DNA of 64,000 bases, from the NCBI GenBank assembly GCA_035578175.1, contig JAQMRL010000002.1, positions 136,328,171-136,392,170 on the forward strand, written 5' to 3'. Source of the DNA: Catonia carolina (taxonomy: Eukaryota; Arthropoda; Insecta; Hemiptera; Achilidae). Below the pieces are notes generated by a model that worked only from the letters and a program-made list of their open reading frames with translations, had not been told where the DNA came from and did no database searches. The position numbers and the translations under genes were made by a program. This document shows positions 23,117 to 34,152 of the stretch, piece by piece; position 1 is the stretch's first letter; each line of letters opens with the position of its first letter.

Positions 23117-23880
23117 ACGTATAGGGAAATTAAAATTGCACAATGTACTGCCAACATTAATCTAATTACAAAGGTGTAATCTTACTTTTATTACTCCATT
23201 CGTTAGGAAAGAGAATAAAAATGAGTCTACAAAAGATTTAAATAGTTTAAATAATTTATTAATTTACAAATAAAGGCAAAAATATTATTCAATTTACAAT
23301 TACATAAGAAAAAATTTCGTGTCCATTGTTTTCTGAACGTAAGCCGGACGTATAAAGTGGTCAATTTATTTTCATTTTTTGATAAAATGAGAGACCGCGA
23401 GTTCGACTCCTATCGTATTAAAACTTTTTTAATGATTTTTGATCATTGATTATTATTAATTAAAAATTGAAAACATTAGAAATCATAATTGTAATTTTTA
23501 ATTCAACTAACTCGAAACATTTTTTCTATTTAATTAAGTTAACAAATGTTTTAATAACATTTATTAACAAAAAAAATTATATACTGTGGAATTTGAACTC
23601 AGGGTCTCTCGTACTGTAATATCAAACTGACCACTTTACACACCCGGCTAACGTTCAGAAAACAATGGAGACGAAATTTTTTCTAATGTAAGTAATTATT
23701 GTCGTAATTAAATAACATTTTTGCCTTTGTTTATTAACAATTAAATGATTAGCTATTACAAATTTGTAGACTCATTTTTATTCTGTTTTTTTTAACGAAT
23801 GGATTAATAAAAGTAAGATTACACCCTTGTATTTAGATTAATGTTGACAGTACATTGTCTTATGTTAATTTTCCTTTACG
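23117..23880. repeat. 764-bp foldback with two tRNA-like heads
   Basis: The left arm (about 23117-23440) and the right arm (about 23570-23880) are imperfect inverted copies, from AATGTACTGCCAACATTAATC outward to the tRNA-like part inward. In the right arm, minus strand, AGCCGGGTGTGTAAAGTGG and then CTGAGTTCAAATTCC form an A-box/B-box pair. The left arm has GACCGCGAGTTCGACTCC. Both heads point to the centre, an AT-rich 130-bp spacer. It could be two SINEs inserted tail to tail or a foldback element that captured one. Confidence 0.75.
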
Positions 23881-24359
23881 TTAGATTAGTTGGGAAGCAC
23901 GGTATGTAGGCTATATAGCTACAGTACAAAGTGTAATGTACTGTTGTCCTCAAAACCCTGTCAACTATAAGAAAAAAAATTTGTCATTTTCTTATGTTTC
24001 ATGTTACTCTTGAGTTTTTCACGAGCCTGATCCGTCGTATTTTCAGATTCAGATCATGGACTGGAGGTCGGCTGACATAGAGCGCAGGGCTCTTTCTATT
24101 ACGTACTGTTTATAAAAAAATATATAATATGGCTGACTCTGTAGCTCTGTCGGTTACAAAATTATTGCAGCGCCAAAGTCAAATCATTCTATTGGAAATG
24201 AGTTGTTAACGGGAAAATCAGTTAAGAGAGAGGCAAATGTATTATCAGTCAAACTATACACCAGAACTTTCGTTAATCTCAGCATAGACTTATAAAATAC
24301 TTAAAAAAATTACTTTTTAATTTAAAATTTTAATTTAATTACTTTTAAAATTTAAAAAT

Positions 24360-24640
24360 AACTGGGTTAGTGTAGTGGTAAATTAGTCGCTGCGAGTTAA
24401 CTCTTTAACAGCTGATTTTTGGAGTCTTAGGTCCGTGGATTTTAGTACTGGTAACTGGTGTACTTTGATGGTCGGAGATCAATTAACCATATAACTCAGA
24501 TATGTTCGGCCTGAGTCTGTTTAAAACTACTCCTTATTTACACGTCATACATGTCATCCTCATCTTATTGGGTCTTGGGATAGCATAATATTATTGTTAA
24601 ATTAAACAGATTACAACCAACACATTAGGGATAAAAATAT
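24360..24640 (+). mobile_element. SINE-C copy with tRNA-like head
   Basis: The head TTAGTGTAGTGGTAAATTAG resembles an A box and is followed by TTTAACAGCTGATTTTTGGAG. The body has CTGGTGTACTTTGATGGTCG, CATACATGTCATCCTCATC and ACACATTAGGGATAAAAAT. This copy shows that the head and the body belong to one element. It is diverged and no target duplication is clear. Confidence 0.75.
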
Positions 24641-24649
24641 TAAAATAAA

Positions 24650-26160
24650 TATGATTCTATTATAATTGGAAATTTTTATGATTTATACACTTGTAAAATA
24701 ATTTATAATACACATTTAATGCGCTTTTAAGAAAATTAAATCTTTTGTCAAGAAATAGATAATTATACTAAGTTTAACAAAAATATTACAAAGCTTAGGC
24801 CTATTTATAAAATTAGCAGGGACAAGAAATTAATGAAAATAAATATTAAAAGTTCTATAGAATATTTTACGCGTACAGTAGTAGTTCTATCAGCAAATTA
24901 CCATTTTGAAAATTCTTGCCATTGATTTCAATTAGTCAGAATTGCCAACCTAACGACTTTAATATTATTAGTACTGCTACAAAAATTAATATCAGAAATT
25001 AACTATCAAGTTGAAGTAAATGGGAGAAGAGCTGAAACGTATAAGTATAGAACTAATAAGAGTTTGTTAGTTAAAGAGTTGTTATAGCGGATCTGAATAT
25101 TTCTGAGTGGAAGAGAGGGAAATAGAGATTCCTATTTATGTTACGAGAAGGAGGAAGAAAGAAAATACTAAGGAAGACGAAGAGAACACCTAGTAGCTAA
25201 TTGGATTTTGATCCCCCTAATTTTGTAAATCATAGTTTTCTATTATTACTGAACAGTAGAAGATCTGTTTTCTAAGATACACACACACATGTATACTTTA
25301 AAAGTATAATTTGATTTGATGTTGGTTTAAATCTCTAATACATATTAGGTAAACTATAAAACTGTTCCCAGCGCAAAATCAAGAAATTTAGCCTGTAGAA
25401 AATACATTAATAGAAACAGAACTATTTTAACTATCATAAAAAATAATTTGCAAAAATTTTAAACTATTTATTTTTTCATTATTATTAAGTTAACTATATT
25501 GTAGTATTTTATTGTGAACCGTATTATTAAATACTACAAAAGCAATAAAACGATGAATAATTCATTAAAATAGTAAATTGTAGCGTTTTTAATAGTGTTG
25601 AAATACAAAAAATATTGTGAGAACAAATTTCTGAAATAATAATATATTAAAATAATAGCTACCAAAATTATCAATCAGAAACTATCGAAACTATAAAAAT
25701 TTATTTAAAATTTTCGACAAAGATTTTGTGTTTTAAGCCTCAAGACCTATCGCAAAATAATATAATTTAAATGTTATTTCATAAGTTTATCACGATGTTC
25801 TTTTATAGTTTCACACGGTGATCAAGTGTGAAACTAATTTACCTTGTATAAATTGGAAGCTCATATCCGATGCAAAAATTTGTCCCAAAGGTCAATATTT
25901 CGTATTCTTTTTTCATGAAAAAATACTGCAATCTTTTTACTTCAGAACAATGGATAAAGGTTCGGTGGTCATAATTAAACATTCATACTTTATCTGTTGC
26001 AGATAGTTTAATAATGTTTGTTAATTTTTTTGCTGATATATAGCCTACTTTAAAAACATACACAAATATTACAAAGTGCTGAGGCAAGAATGTTCAGGTT
26101 ATTGGCTGGGTGCATTAGTTTAATTAGAAGAAGAAATAATGGACATTAAAGGTGAACTGA
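24650..26160. other. no gene seen
   Basis: Very AT-rich. The 62-codon frame at 25818-26006 has no recognisable domain. Confidence 0.4.
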
Positions 26161-26165
26161 GGCTA

Positions 26166-26485
26166 CCTCCGTGGTCCAGTGGTTAGCGTGCTACGCTTCA
26201 AAGCGGAGGTCCCGGGTTCGATTCTCGGCCAGGGTCTGGAAAATTAGTACAAATGTATTAATAACATGGAATATTGATCAGCCAATGTTGAAGTAGAATT
26301 TTTAAAATTTTGAAAAATAGAGAGTGGGCCATGCGAGGGGTCGGGCGCTACTACCTATGTAGCCAGGTTGTGTACGTGACATCCAACCCCCGGTGAAATG
26401 ACCCACTCTATTTTTCAAAATTTAAAAAAATTTAAAACATTGGCCAATCAATATTTCATGTTATTAATACATTTGTACTAATTTT
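26166..26485 (+). mobile_element. SINE-A head joined to a 90-bp-arm palindrome
   Basis: A well-preserved tRNA-like head (GTGGTCCAGTGGTTAGCGTG, then CCCGGGTTCGATTCTCGG) is followed directly by GTCTGG and an inverted repeat. The left arm is 26240-26330 and the right arm about 26399-26485. The loop of about 66 bp is much richer in G and C than the arms. The left arm starts exactly where the SINE body should begin. Confidence 0.8.
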
Positions 26486-26584
26486 TTTTGACACTGAATA
26501 AACCGATAGTTTGCTCGTGCCGACCGATTAAACGGTTACGGAGATAGCAAGGGTTCAGAATATTGTTAATAAATCAAAATTTAA

Positions 26585-27150
26585 CACGTTGACTGCCACA
26601 CTAAATTTTATGACACTTACAGCGGGGCCATCGTACTTTTTTTTATTTTTCACATTTTATTGATTTTTTTCTTATTTTATTTCATTTCTTAATTAAAATA
26701 ATAACAGCTATATATTTTTTGTAAAATTAAGTTGTGACACACTTTTGGGACACATGGCCTGCTGGAATGATTTTTCATTTAAGAGCCATGAGACCCATTT
26801 TTGCGTCACACTAAAAACGTAATAAACATAATTGTGTTTAGTTGCAGAGTTTCTAGACTATTTCTTTCAACCAAAATAAGCAAAAGAAATAATAAAATGA
26901 AAAATAATAGCAACATTCTAGTACAGGACAACAAGGAAAACTATCAGTATACGAAATATGCTATTATTTGAAAAATACCAACTATTTAAACAGTCGTTAA
27001 GTGTATAATGTCACTCTCTAAAGCTGTGGCTTTTAAAACCACAAAACACTGCTTAAAAATCAGTCATGTACTGTGACTCATTTTTGATGCACGTGGCCCA
27101 TTTTTAAAGACAAGCGTGACACATATTTGGGTCACGTAGCAGTCAACGTG
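26585..27150. mobile_element. 566-bp TTAA-flanked MITE (piggyBac type)
   Basis: TTAA lies on both sides (26581-26584 and 27151-27154). Both ends begin CACGTTGACTGC, then C or T, then AC. Internal motifs such as GACACA and TGGCCCA recur near both ends. There is no transposase frame. A TTAA target with short inverted ends is the mark of piggyBac-superfamily elements, so this is a likely non-autonomous member. Confidence 0.85.
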
Positions 27151-27159
27151 TTAAGCAAC

Positions 27160-28370
27160 ATACAAATTTGAAATTTCGTACACCCTGTGAGAATATAATT
27201 GTCAATGTTGCCTTTAAATTTCAAATTAGTCGGTCTAATATTTCTTGAGTTATACGCCTTTAAATTTATGAAATTCTTTGTGGTAGCAAAAACCGGGTAT
27301 TTTTGTCTTTCAACCTCTATACGGCAATTTTCAAACAACATTTAAAATATAGAACCTTTATTGATCAGCGCAGAATAAAATGACCTAAATGCTGGTGTGA
27401 AGTAAGTTGAAATCCGACTCATCGTTTTGGACTGAGGTGAGTCAAACTGAGGTGTATTTAATTAAGAACCCGATAGTAGGTGGAGATGCTACCGACAATG
27501 CACCTTAAAAATTAATCCTAAACAATTTCCAAAATCTATACTTCAGGGGTTTAAAAGAGTATTCAACCCCTAAACACCTAAATTTTTATAATTTTGAACT
27601 AATTGTTTTATTATTACCCTATATTTATTTTTTTCCAAATCACAAAATCTTTATTTTGATTTATTCATAAACCTAATTTAAAAATTATTGAAACGAAAAA
27701 GTTATACTTACTCGAGTTAAGCCGGAACGAGCAGATAGTTAAAAATAAATTGGACTATATTTTGCGTGTGAAATTTATGATTAAACTTTTTTTTGTTGGT
27801 AAAAGTGTAAAAGTCCTCACTAATTGTTAATTCTGCCTATTCCAAAATTAAAAAATTTGAACCGTTTAAACCTGTGGTAGTGGTCTCTATTAACCAAAAG
27901 GTTAATTGTCAAAGGTCTGATGACAATCCCGTTTGTTGAGGTATTTTTTTTATATTGTTGCCGTATTTCGGCTAGAACAGTGTGGTGATTTACACAATTT
28001 GTTGTCAACCAAAGGGCATGGTAATAAATTGATGGATCTTGAAATACAGATGCTGCTATGTTATTATTTTACAATTTTAAAAAATACTTGAAGATGTGGG
28101 TTACTTTGGTATTACTATTTTAGCTTCTCCCACTACTGAGTATCGAAACTATTCCCCACCGTTGGTCCAGCAGTTAATCATCGGTGACGCTACTCCTACT
28201 ATAATTGAGTTAGAGGTAAACTCTTCCCTGATCATCAGTTGGTGTATGCGCGTAGACAATTTTTTACTGTTTTTCTGTTAAAGAAGAACTTGTTGGTCCC
28301 CACAGCTCAACAGACTACCGTACGTCCATACTGGTGAAAATATAGCCCTGAAACTAATTATTTTACTACA
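27160..28370. other. no gene seen
   Basis: Short chance frames only (27132-27341, 27820-28008, 28096-28281), with no domain recognised. Confidence 0.4.
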
Positions 28371-28383
28371 TAACAATTTCGTC

Positions 28384-28773
28384 TGCCCATAACAGACAGG
28401 TGGAGTGTCAAATTATTGTCACTCAATCTATTCGTTGCAGGGCTAAAATAAATAGTTCTATTCTTACCACATGGTCAGCCAATTAAATGACTGAATCATT
28501 TAAGAACAGAAGTGGTAGAGGTGTAAAAAACACTAATCAGAGTTATCTCCTCTGAAAGTAATGAATTTCACTATACAGCCAGACCCTGTGGTGAATGAAG
28601 TGAAGGTATCATTTGCAGAGTGGAAAATATGTGCTTTTCAGAGGGCCCGGCATGCTGATAAGCGTACTTTTCCATTCAGTGAGGAAGGCAATGGTAAACC
28701 ACCTCACTCCTCGTTTTACTTAGTAAAATCTCTACAGGTTCAAACCAGCCTTTCGGCTGATAACCTAAATGAC
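28384..28773 (+). mobile_element. SINE-B, full length with 12-bp duplications
   Basis: This 390-bp copy is flanked by the identical 12-mer AACAATTTCGTC (28372-28383 and 28774-28785), which fixes both ends. It starts TGCCCATAACAGACAGG and ends with the hairpin CAGCC/GGCTG and ACCTAAATGAC. The 106-codon frame at 28561-28881 runs across it, but no protein family is recognised and the same frame is broken in other copies, so the frame is treated as chance. The clean duplications suggest a rather recent insertion. Confidence 0.92.
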
Positions 28774-28789
28774 AACAATTTCGTCGTCG

Positions 28790-29370
28790 GAAATGTTTTA
28801 GCTAAATTATTAAAATATTTTATCAGGAAAGAAAGTCTTAGGTTAGTAAATCGACTAAAAATAATTATTTTGTTATTTTAAACGTTTAGGAACAATCAAA
28901 TCGTTGAAGCGTTCAATGTACAGTGTCATGTATCATGTTGCTGGTTATATTATTTGAAAAAATCTTTTAAAAGAGTTCAGAAAACAAATAAAAACGTTTT
29001 CTTAAATTTTACGGTAAAATTTGTTAATGAATAGTTTATTTATTTAACGCTAGTTAAACATGAAATTTAAAAGAGACATACGTTCATTACCATTTGCAAG
29101 TAGAAAGAGGAAACCTGGAAACTATTACGTGAGAAAGATGAAGTTGGGTAGACTAGGTTTCATGGATGAGTTCGCTACTCCTACGAAACCCGTGTGCATA
29201 GAGTGGATTCAACTGAAACCCGCTTTTAGAAGCATGTTGTTCAATTAAAACTGACATGGGTTAACACCTTCTGAAATAAGTAGCTACAACACAACGCGAG
29301 TGACCTTCTCACACTCCTTATTTATTCCTTAAAATTTTCAGTGAAAATACTGTGATAATTATCTCAAAGG
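28790..29370. other. no recognised gene; basic small frame
   Basis: A 62-codon plus-strand frame at 29060-29248 is rich in Lys and Arg near its start. It has no recognisable domain, no neighbours and no conservation evidence here. It may be chance. Confidence 0.3.
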
Positions 29371-29907
29371 TCCGTTTTGGGATCTGGGTAAATTAAATAA
29401 TTAACACACTATAGTTTTAAAATATTACAAGTATTTATTACAAACTAAATATTACAACTACAATTTAGGTGTCTTAAATCTACAAATAAATTACGTATAA
29501 TAAATAACTAACTAATTACAATAAATTGATAACGTAAAATTATAATATGTCACGATAATTTTTTACTTACTTAAGTTAAGTAGGACTTATTAAGTCCTAC
29601 TGACGAAGTTAACAACGATTGTATGTGTCTAAAATATACGCTGGATCTCTTCGCAGGCGTTCTCGTACACAATATAACTAACTTACTGAAAGATAAAAAC
29701 TTGCCGACGGCAGATCAAAGACTAACTAAATCCAAAACGGCGTGCTTCTTATTTAGATTAAGCTATGGAAGTCACGAGAAGGACAAAGATTTTCAATATA
29801 ATAATAAAAATACAAGTTTTTACAAAACGTAAACAACTTATAATTGAATAGAATGGTTTCTAAAAGAGCCAAGTATCTAAATAGATACCAGACTCTTTAA
29901 GGTACAA
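29360..29907 (-). mobile_element. LTR-like fragment
   Basis: The minus strand ends in TTACCCAGATCCCAAAACGG and then GACC...TATCACA. This matches the end of the LTR candidate at 44345-44835, including GTAATAAATACTTGTAAT before it. Further upstream TAGTTAGTCTTTGATCTGCC also matches that copy, and TATCTATTTAGAT matches the minus-strand LTR at 38780-39246. No gag or pol frame adjoins, so it is a solo or truncated LTR. The 69-codon plus frame at 29623-29832 lies inside it. Confidence 0.6.
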
Positions 29908-29922
29908 CAATAGGCTGACCTA

Positions 29923-30850
29923 TGAGGTGTGGCTATTAAATAACGAGACTGACGTTGTAAAAATTTTAATTTTTATTTTATACATAATCACTTATTGTCA
30001 CCATCAATATACACTCCTTCTCTATCCCTAAAACACTCCATACGAATTTTCCGTGGTTGGAAACAGTGCTGGAAGTCATCTTCTGTCAGCTTATTCAGGA
30101 CGCTAAAAAATGTTTGAAATGAAGCTCGCAAAAATGTTTGTACTGACACTTTGTACGCGATTGAAAATAACCGAAATTTTTTGGAAACGATAATAACATG
30201 TGATGAAACGTGGTTTTTTAATTATGATCTGGAAACGAAGCGCGAATCCATGCACTGGAAGAGCCGAACCTCACCGAGAGCCAAAAAAGCTCGAATAAGC
30301 AACTCAAAATTTAAAGCAATGATAATTGTTTTTTTTATATCCATGGGATTGTGTACCTTCACTGCGTTCCTGAACGTCAAACAATTAATCAATATTACTA
30401 CCGTGAGGTACTTTCTAAAGAACGTCAAAGATTAAGGAAAAAACGCCCCGAAATGTGGAAGGACAAATCATGGGTTCTCCACCAAGACAATGCGCCAGCT
30501 CATTCCGCGTTATCTGTCAAGAGGTTCCTAGCCCAGTACAACATCTCAGTGTTAGAACATCCACTTGATTCACCAGATCTTGCACCATGTGACTTCTACC
30601 TGTTTTCTAAGGTGAAATCTGCATTAAAATGGACAAGATTTAAGTCAGTGGAAGCTGTAAAAGAGAAAGCGGCACGTTTCCTGAAGGAGCTGACAGAAGA
30701 TGTCTTCCAGCACTGTTTCCAATGGAAAATTCGCATGGAGCGTTGTAGGGATAGCGAAGGAGTGAATATTGAAGGTGACAATAAGTGATTATATATAAAA
30801 TTAAAATAAATTTTTTTACGTCAGTCTCGTTATTTAATAGCCACACCTTG
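29923..30850 (+). mobile_element. mariner element with ~178-bp inverted ends
   Basis: TA flanks the element (29921-29922 and 30851-30852). The left end (TGAGGTGTGGCTATTAAA) and the right end are inverted copies for about 178 bp (29923-30101 and 30673-30850), including the 3' end of the transposase gene. The centre keeps more of the gene than the relative at 10045-10975: about 25 codons upstream of the first catalytic motif survive. The normal 5' UTR and the DNA-binding half of the gene are gone. Confidence 0.9.
30102..30788 (+). pseudogene. mariner transposase, catalytic domain
   Basis: All three catalytic aspartates can be seen: ITCDETWFF (about 30193), HQDNAPAH and SPDLAPCDFYLF. Exactly 34 residues lie between the second and the third, the D34D spacing of mariner transposases. 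A 1-base loss in a T run near 30335 splits the frame in two. A stop lies near 30113, and the N-terminal DNA-binding region is absent. It is therefore inactive, although the catalytic part is well preserved. Confidence 0.92.
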
Positions 30851-30854
30851 TATA

Positions 30855-32850
30855 CTACACATAACCATTTGTGCGTTATATTTTTATTTTCTAGAAACCC
30901 TATTTATTATTTTCTACTAAACTCTATCCCATGGAAACTTGCAGCACGTCAAAACATAAATGTATTAAAAATGTGATTTAACTTAGCGCGATCCATTCGA
31001 TTTACAATAAATGTCCTTTGTTTATTAGATGGAACTTGCTATATACTAATTGAAACTGTACTGAATAGGTACAAAATATGACAGTACCAGTTGAAATAAT
31101 TCATAGAGTAGGCCTATAAAACATCCGGTCTGTCGCCGGTTGTTTTGACTGAAGGCGTTGGTAGAGTGAAACTTGATTACCCATCTTTTTTACTGACTTT
31201 CAACCCGTGCTCTGTTTATATCTGCTACACAGTTCTGCGAGATATACCATAACTATTATTATTTACATTAACACCTTTTAAATCTCGGTCCTTTTCGAGA
31301 ATTCTCGAATACACTTTCCGTTTAGATATTGTCACAATATTTTTGAATTAGATTTAAGAAAATATATAATTTGAAAATAATTTTTCTATTAAAATTATTA
31401 AATTATTGTTCCAGTTATTCTATAATCGATTATTTTATAAAATGAAATCTTCCGATCAATGATTATATAATATTCTTTTAATATCTCATACTTTTATAGT
31501 TCAACTACAAAGAAGAAATAAAAAATTAATTTTTATGTCTCATTCGATGGACATGTAGGCTCTCACTTTGAATGTACAAGTACAGGATAATAAACTTTTA
31601 ACAATTTTTCGTTGAACAGTTTTAGAACTTTTCAAAGAAGGACCAAAACGTCGTAACAGTTATTGTCACCATCAATTATATTTTTTATTATCCTTTCTCA
31701 TTTAAAAGTCAACCAGAAAAGATGTAAGGAGAATGGTTCACAACAAAACTCTGTTTTATGGCTTTTTCAATCGACGACCTTTCTGCTTCGCCTTCTTCTC
31801 TCAGGAGCGCTTGTGCTTTGCTTTTAGGCCTACAAGAATATATTCTCCCTCCTTCATAAGGTCTGTTTTTTTATATCTTACATATAACTTGGATGATTCG
31901 GTGATTTGGCTGTGACCAATACATCTATCTTTTTCTACGTATGTTTTCTTTTTCATTCAATTTTATTCTTGACCGTCGGGTATTCATCTAACTACATTTA
32001 TTTCTCAAGCCTACGAAAACGTTTTGTGTTTATGTATTGTCTAAAGAACAAAGAACAGCTGTATCTAGAAAAATTATTATTTCTGAAAGTTTTTATAAGA
32101 ACGTTAAATAAAATTTGTTTTATATTATATTTCTATCAACGCGGCTTTAAGGGGTAAGCAAAGCGGTCACTTTCCTAACAAAAATTTTGATTTTTCAAAC
32201 TTACAGCTTTTTAAAAACAAATAGTACTGTAAAGTTTATGCATCTTTTATGATGGTAGTCATTTGTGGGGTTTGTTCATGTAAAACTGACCCAGTAGCAA
32301 CTTTTTTTATAGCAAACTAAAAATGAATAAGCAAAATCTTTCTTACCTAAAATAAAATTCCTAAAGGAAAATAATATCCGGTCCTGATATTTGTCCTTTA
32401 GACATTCCTATTTAAGTTTATATTTGGTTAAATATACCAATCTTTATATCTGATCAGTGCTAACAACTCTAACAATCTGTGATCAGTTTTCTCAGGCAAA
32501 AAAGATTTCGACTGGAGAATCAGAGGCGTGCAATAACCATTCTACCACTTATTTGTTGTCAGGAACTATATGCTTTTTTGACACCCCTATTTTCCCTGTT
32601 ATTATCTCATTGAATCGGCTTGAATTTCACCCGGGTCACTCATTTGTTTTTTTTTATTTCCTATCATTCGCTCAACCGGTGTTACAATTTCTTGAAGGAA
32701 CTTTCAATCAATTGACTGACTACATGGGTCAACTGAGAAGATGAAAACAAATTACAAAATAATAATGGAAAACCATGAAGTAGATAAAATAAGAAGACGT
32801 TGAGTTCAGATTATTACTTTTACCAATAACTAATTGACTAATACCTACTA
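30855..32850. other. no gene seen
   Basis: AT-rich sequence with several chance frames (31733-31915, 31906-32157, 32457-32744), none with a recognisable domain. Nothing else was found. Confidence 0.4.
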
Positions 32851-33165
32851 TTACTGTTGTTGTTTAGGTCATCAGCCGAAAAGCTCGTTTGAACCTCTAG
32901 AGGCTTTACTAAGTAAAACAAGGAGTGAGGTGATTTACCATGCCTTCCTCACTGAGTGGGAAAGTAGCCTATGTTTATCAGCATGCCAGGCCCTCCGAAA
33001 AGCATCTACTTTCCACTTTGAAAATGACACCTTTACTTCATTCACCACAGGGTCTGGCTGTATAATGAAATTCATTACTTTCAGAGGAGATGACTGTAAC
33101 TTGTTTCTTTACACCTCAACCTCCTCTGTTCTTAAATAATTCAGTCATACGATTGCTGACCATTT

Positions 33166-34152
33166 TTTTTTTTTTTTTTTAGGCCCTCATTGGAGCAAAA
33201 TTAATCGATTTATAGAAGATCCCTAGTTGTTTCTCCTATCCGCCCAGTAGTTCTTCATCCTTTGCGACACTCTCGCCCTATCCTCCACAGTCCAATGTCT
33301 GTTTGTCTGCCTTTTAGGTACTTCTGGAAATTTCGTGTTTGGATTTTTGATCTTATATCCTTCTTCTCTGTTGAAAATCTGTGTCTCTGAGATATCCAGG
33401 TCCTGCAGATCCTGTTGAACCTCCTCAAACCAGGCGTACTTGACTTTGGTTCTCAAAAAGAAATCCAGTACCTGTCTGGTAAATCTGGATTCTGGCAGTC
33501 TCCTAAGATGTCCAAAGAACCCAACTCTTCTCTTCCTCATTATCTCGGAAATTTCCTCATTTCCCCTGTATAGAACCGAATTTGGCAACAACCTATACTC
33601 ATTGTCTACTCTGTGCTTTTTGTTTATTATTGTTCTGAGGATTCTTCTCTCTGTCTTTCTAAGGTCCTCCATCTTCCCACAGTGCCTCAACCTGCCTAAA
33701 GTCTCACACGCATACATTACCACAGACTTCGTGACCGTATTGTAGTGCCTCAATTTGGATTTTATGGACATTGACTTCCTCTTATAGGTGGACCATGTCA
33801 GTCTTTGAGCGCCCTTGATTTTGTTTACTCTTGACTCCATGTTCATTTTTTCGTTTAGATTATATGTGATCACCTCTCCCAAATACTTAAATTTTTTAAC
33901 TATCCTAATTTTGTGATTGGCTGCCTCCAGATATCTTGGTGTTTCTGTATTTGTGGACATTATTTCCGTCTTCTCAAAGGAGATTCGCATACCAACTCCT
34001 GCTGCAATTTCCTGCAGTGATTCTATCTGTTCTTTTGCGTTTTCCCAGTCATTGGAGAAAAGTGCCAGGTCGTCGGCAAAGGCTAGGCAGCCCACTTTGA
34101 TTTTCGTCCCAATTTTCACGCATTTGCAGACCATTAATGACCATTTATTAAA
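33166..34152 (-). mobile_element. 5'-truncated LINE with poly(A), RTE-like
   Basis: An insertion of about 0.99 kb into a SINE-B, with a poly(A) tail seen as a run of T up to 33180 on the plus strand and 12-bp target duplications. It carries the frame at 33223-34134. Most of the 5' part, including the endonuclease and early reverse transcriptase motifs, is missing, which is usual for LINE insertions. Confidence 0.88.
33223..34134 (-). CDS. LINE reverse transcriptase, C-terminal part (303 codons)
   Basis: This is the longest intact frame in the window. It starts just before the catalytic FADD box (LAFADDLALF, about residues 17-26), continues with the conserved ISFEKTEIM block and the KYLGEVI block, and then ETLGRLRHC and RRILRTIINKK. 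The C-terminal tail domain has RRVGFFGHLRRLPESRFTRQ, and the frame ends in MKNYWADRRNN. The family is RTE-like non-LTR retrotransposons. The endonuclease and the fingers and palm before FADD are absent, so it cannot work alone. The lack of internal stops suggests a fairly recent insertion. The listed start Met is simply the first one inside the truncated element. Confidence 0.88.
   Translation of the reverse strand: MVCKCVKIGTKIKVGCLAFADDLALFSNDWENAKEQIESLQEIAAGVGMRISFEKTEIMSTNTETPRYLEAANHKIRIVKKFKYLGEVITYNLNEKMNMESRVNKIKGAQRLTWSTYKRKSMSIKSKLRHYNTVTKSVVMYACETLGRLRHCGKMEDLRKTERRILRTIINKKHRVDNEYRLLPNSVLYRGNEEISEIMRKRRVGFFGHLRRLPESRFTRQVLDFFLRTKVKYAWFEEVQQDLQDLDISETQIFNREEGYKIKNPNTKFPEVPKRQTNRHWTVEDRARVSQRMKNYWADRRNN

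Noticed and set aside
26166..26242. Possible tRNA gene
   Set aside because: The A and B boxes and the T arm look good, but the acceptor stem does not close, and the same head is found in three other places attached to SINE bodies.
28561..28881. 106-codon frame as a gene
   Set aside because: It lies mostly within a SINE-B insertion and the frame is broken in the other copies.
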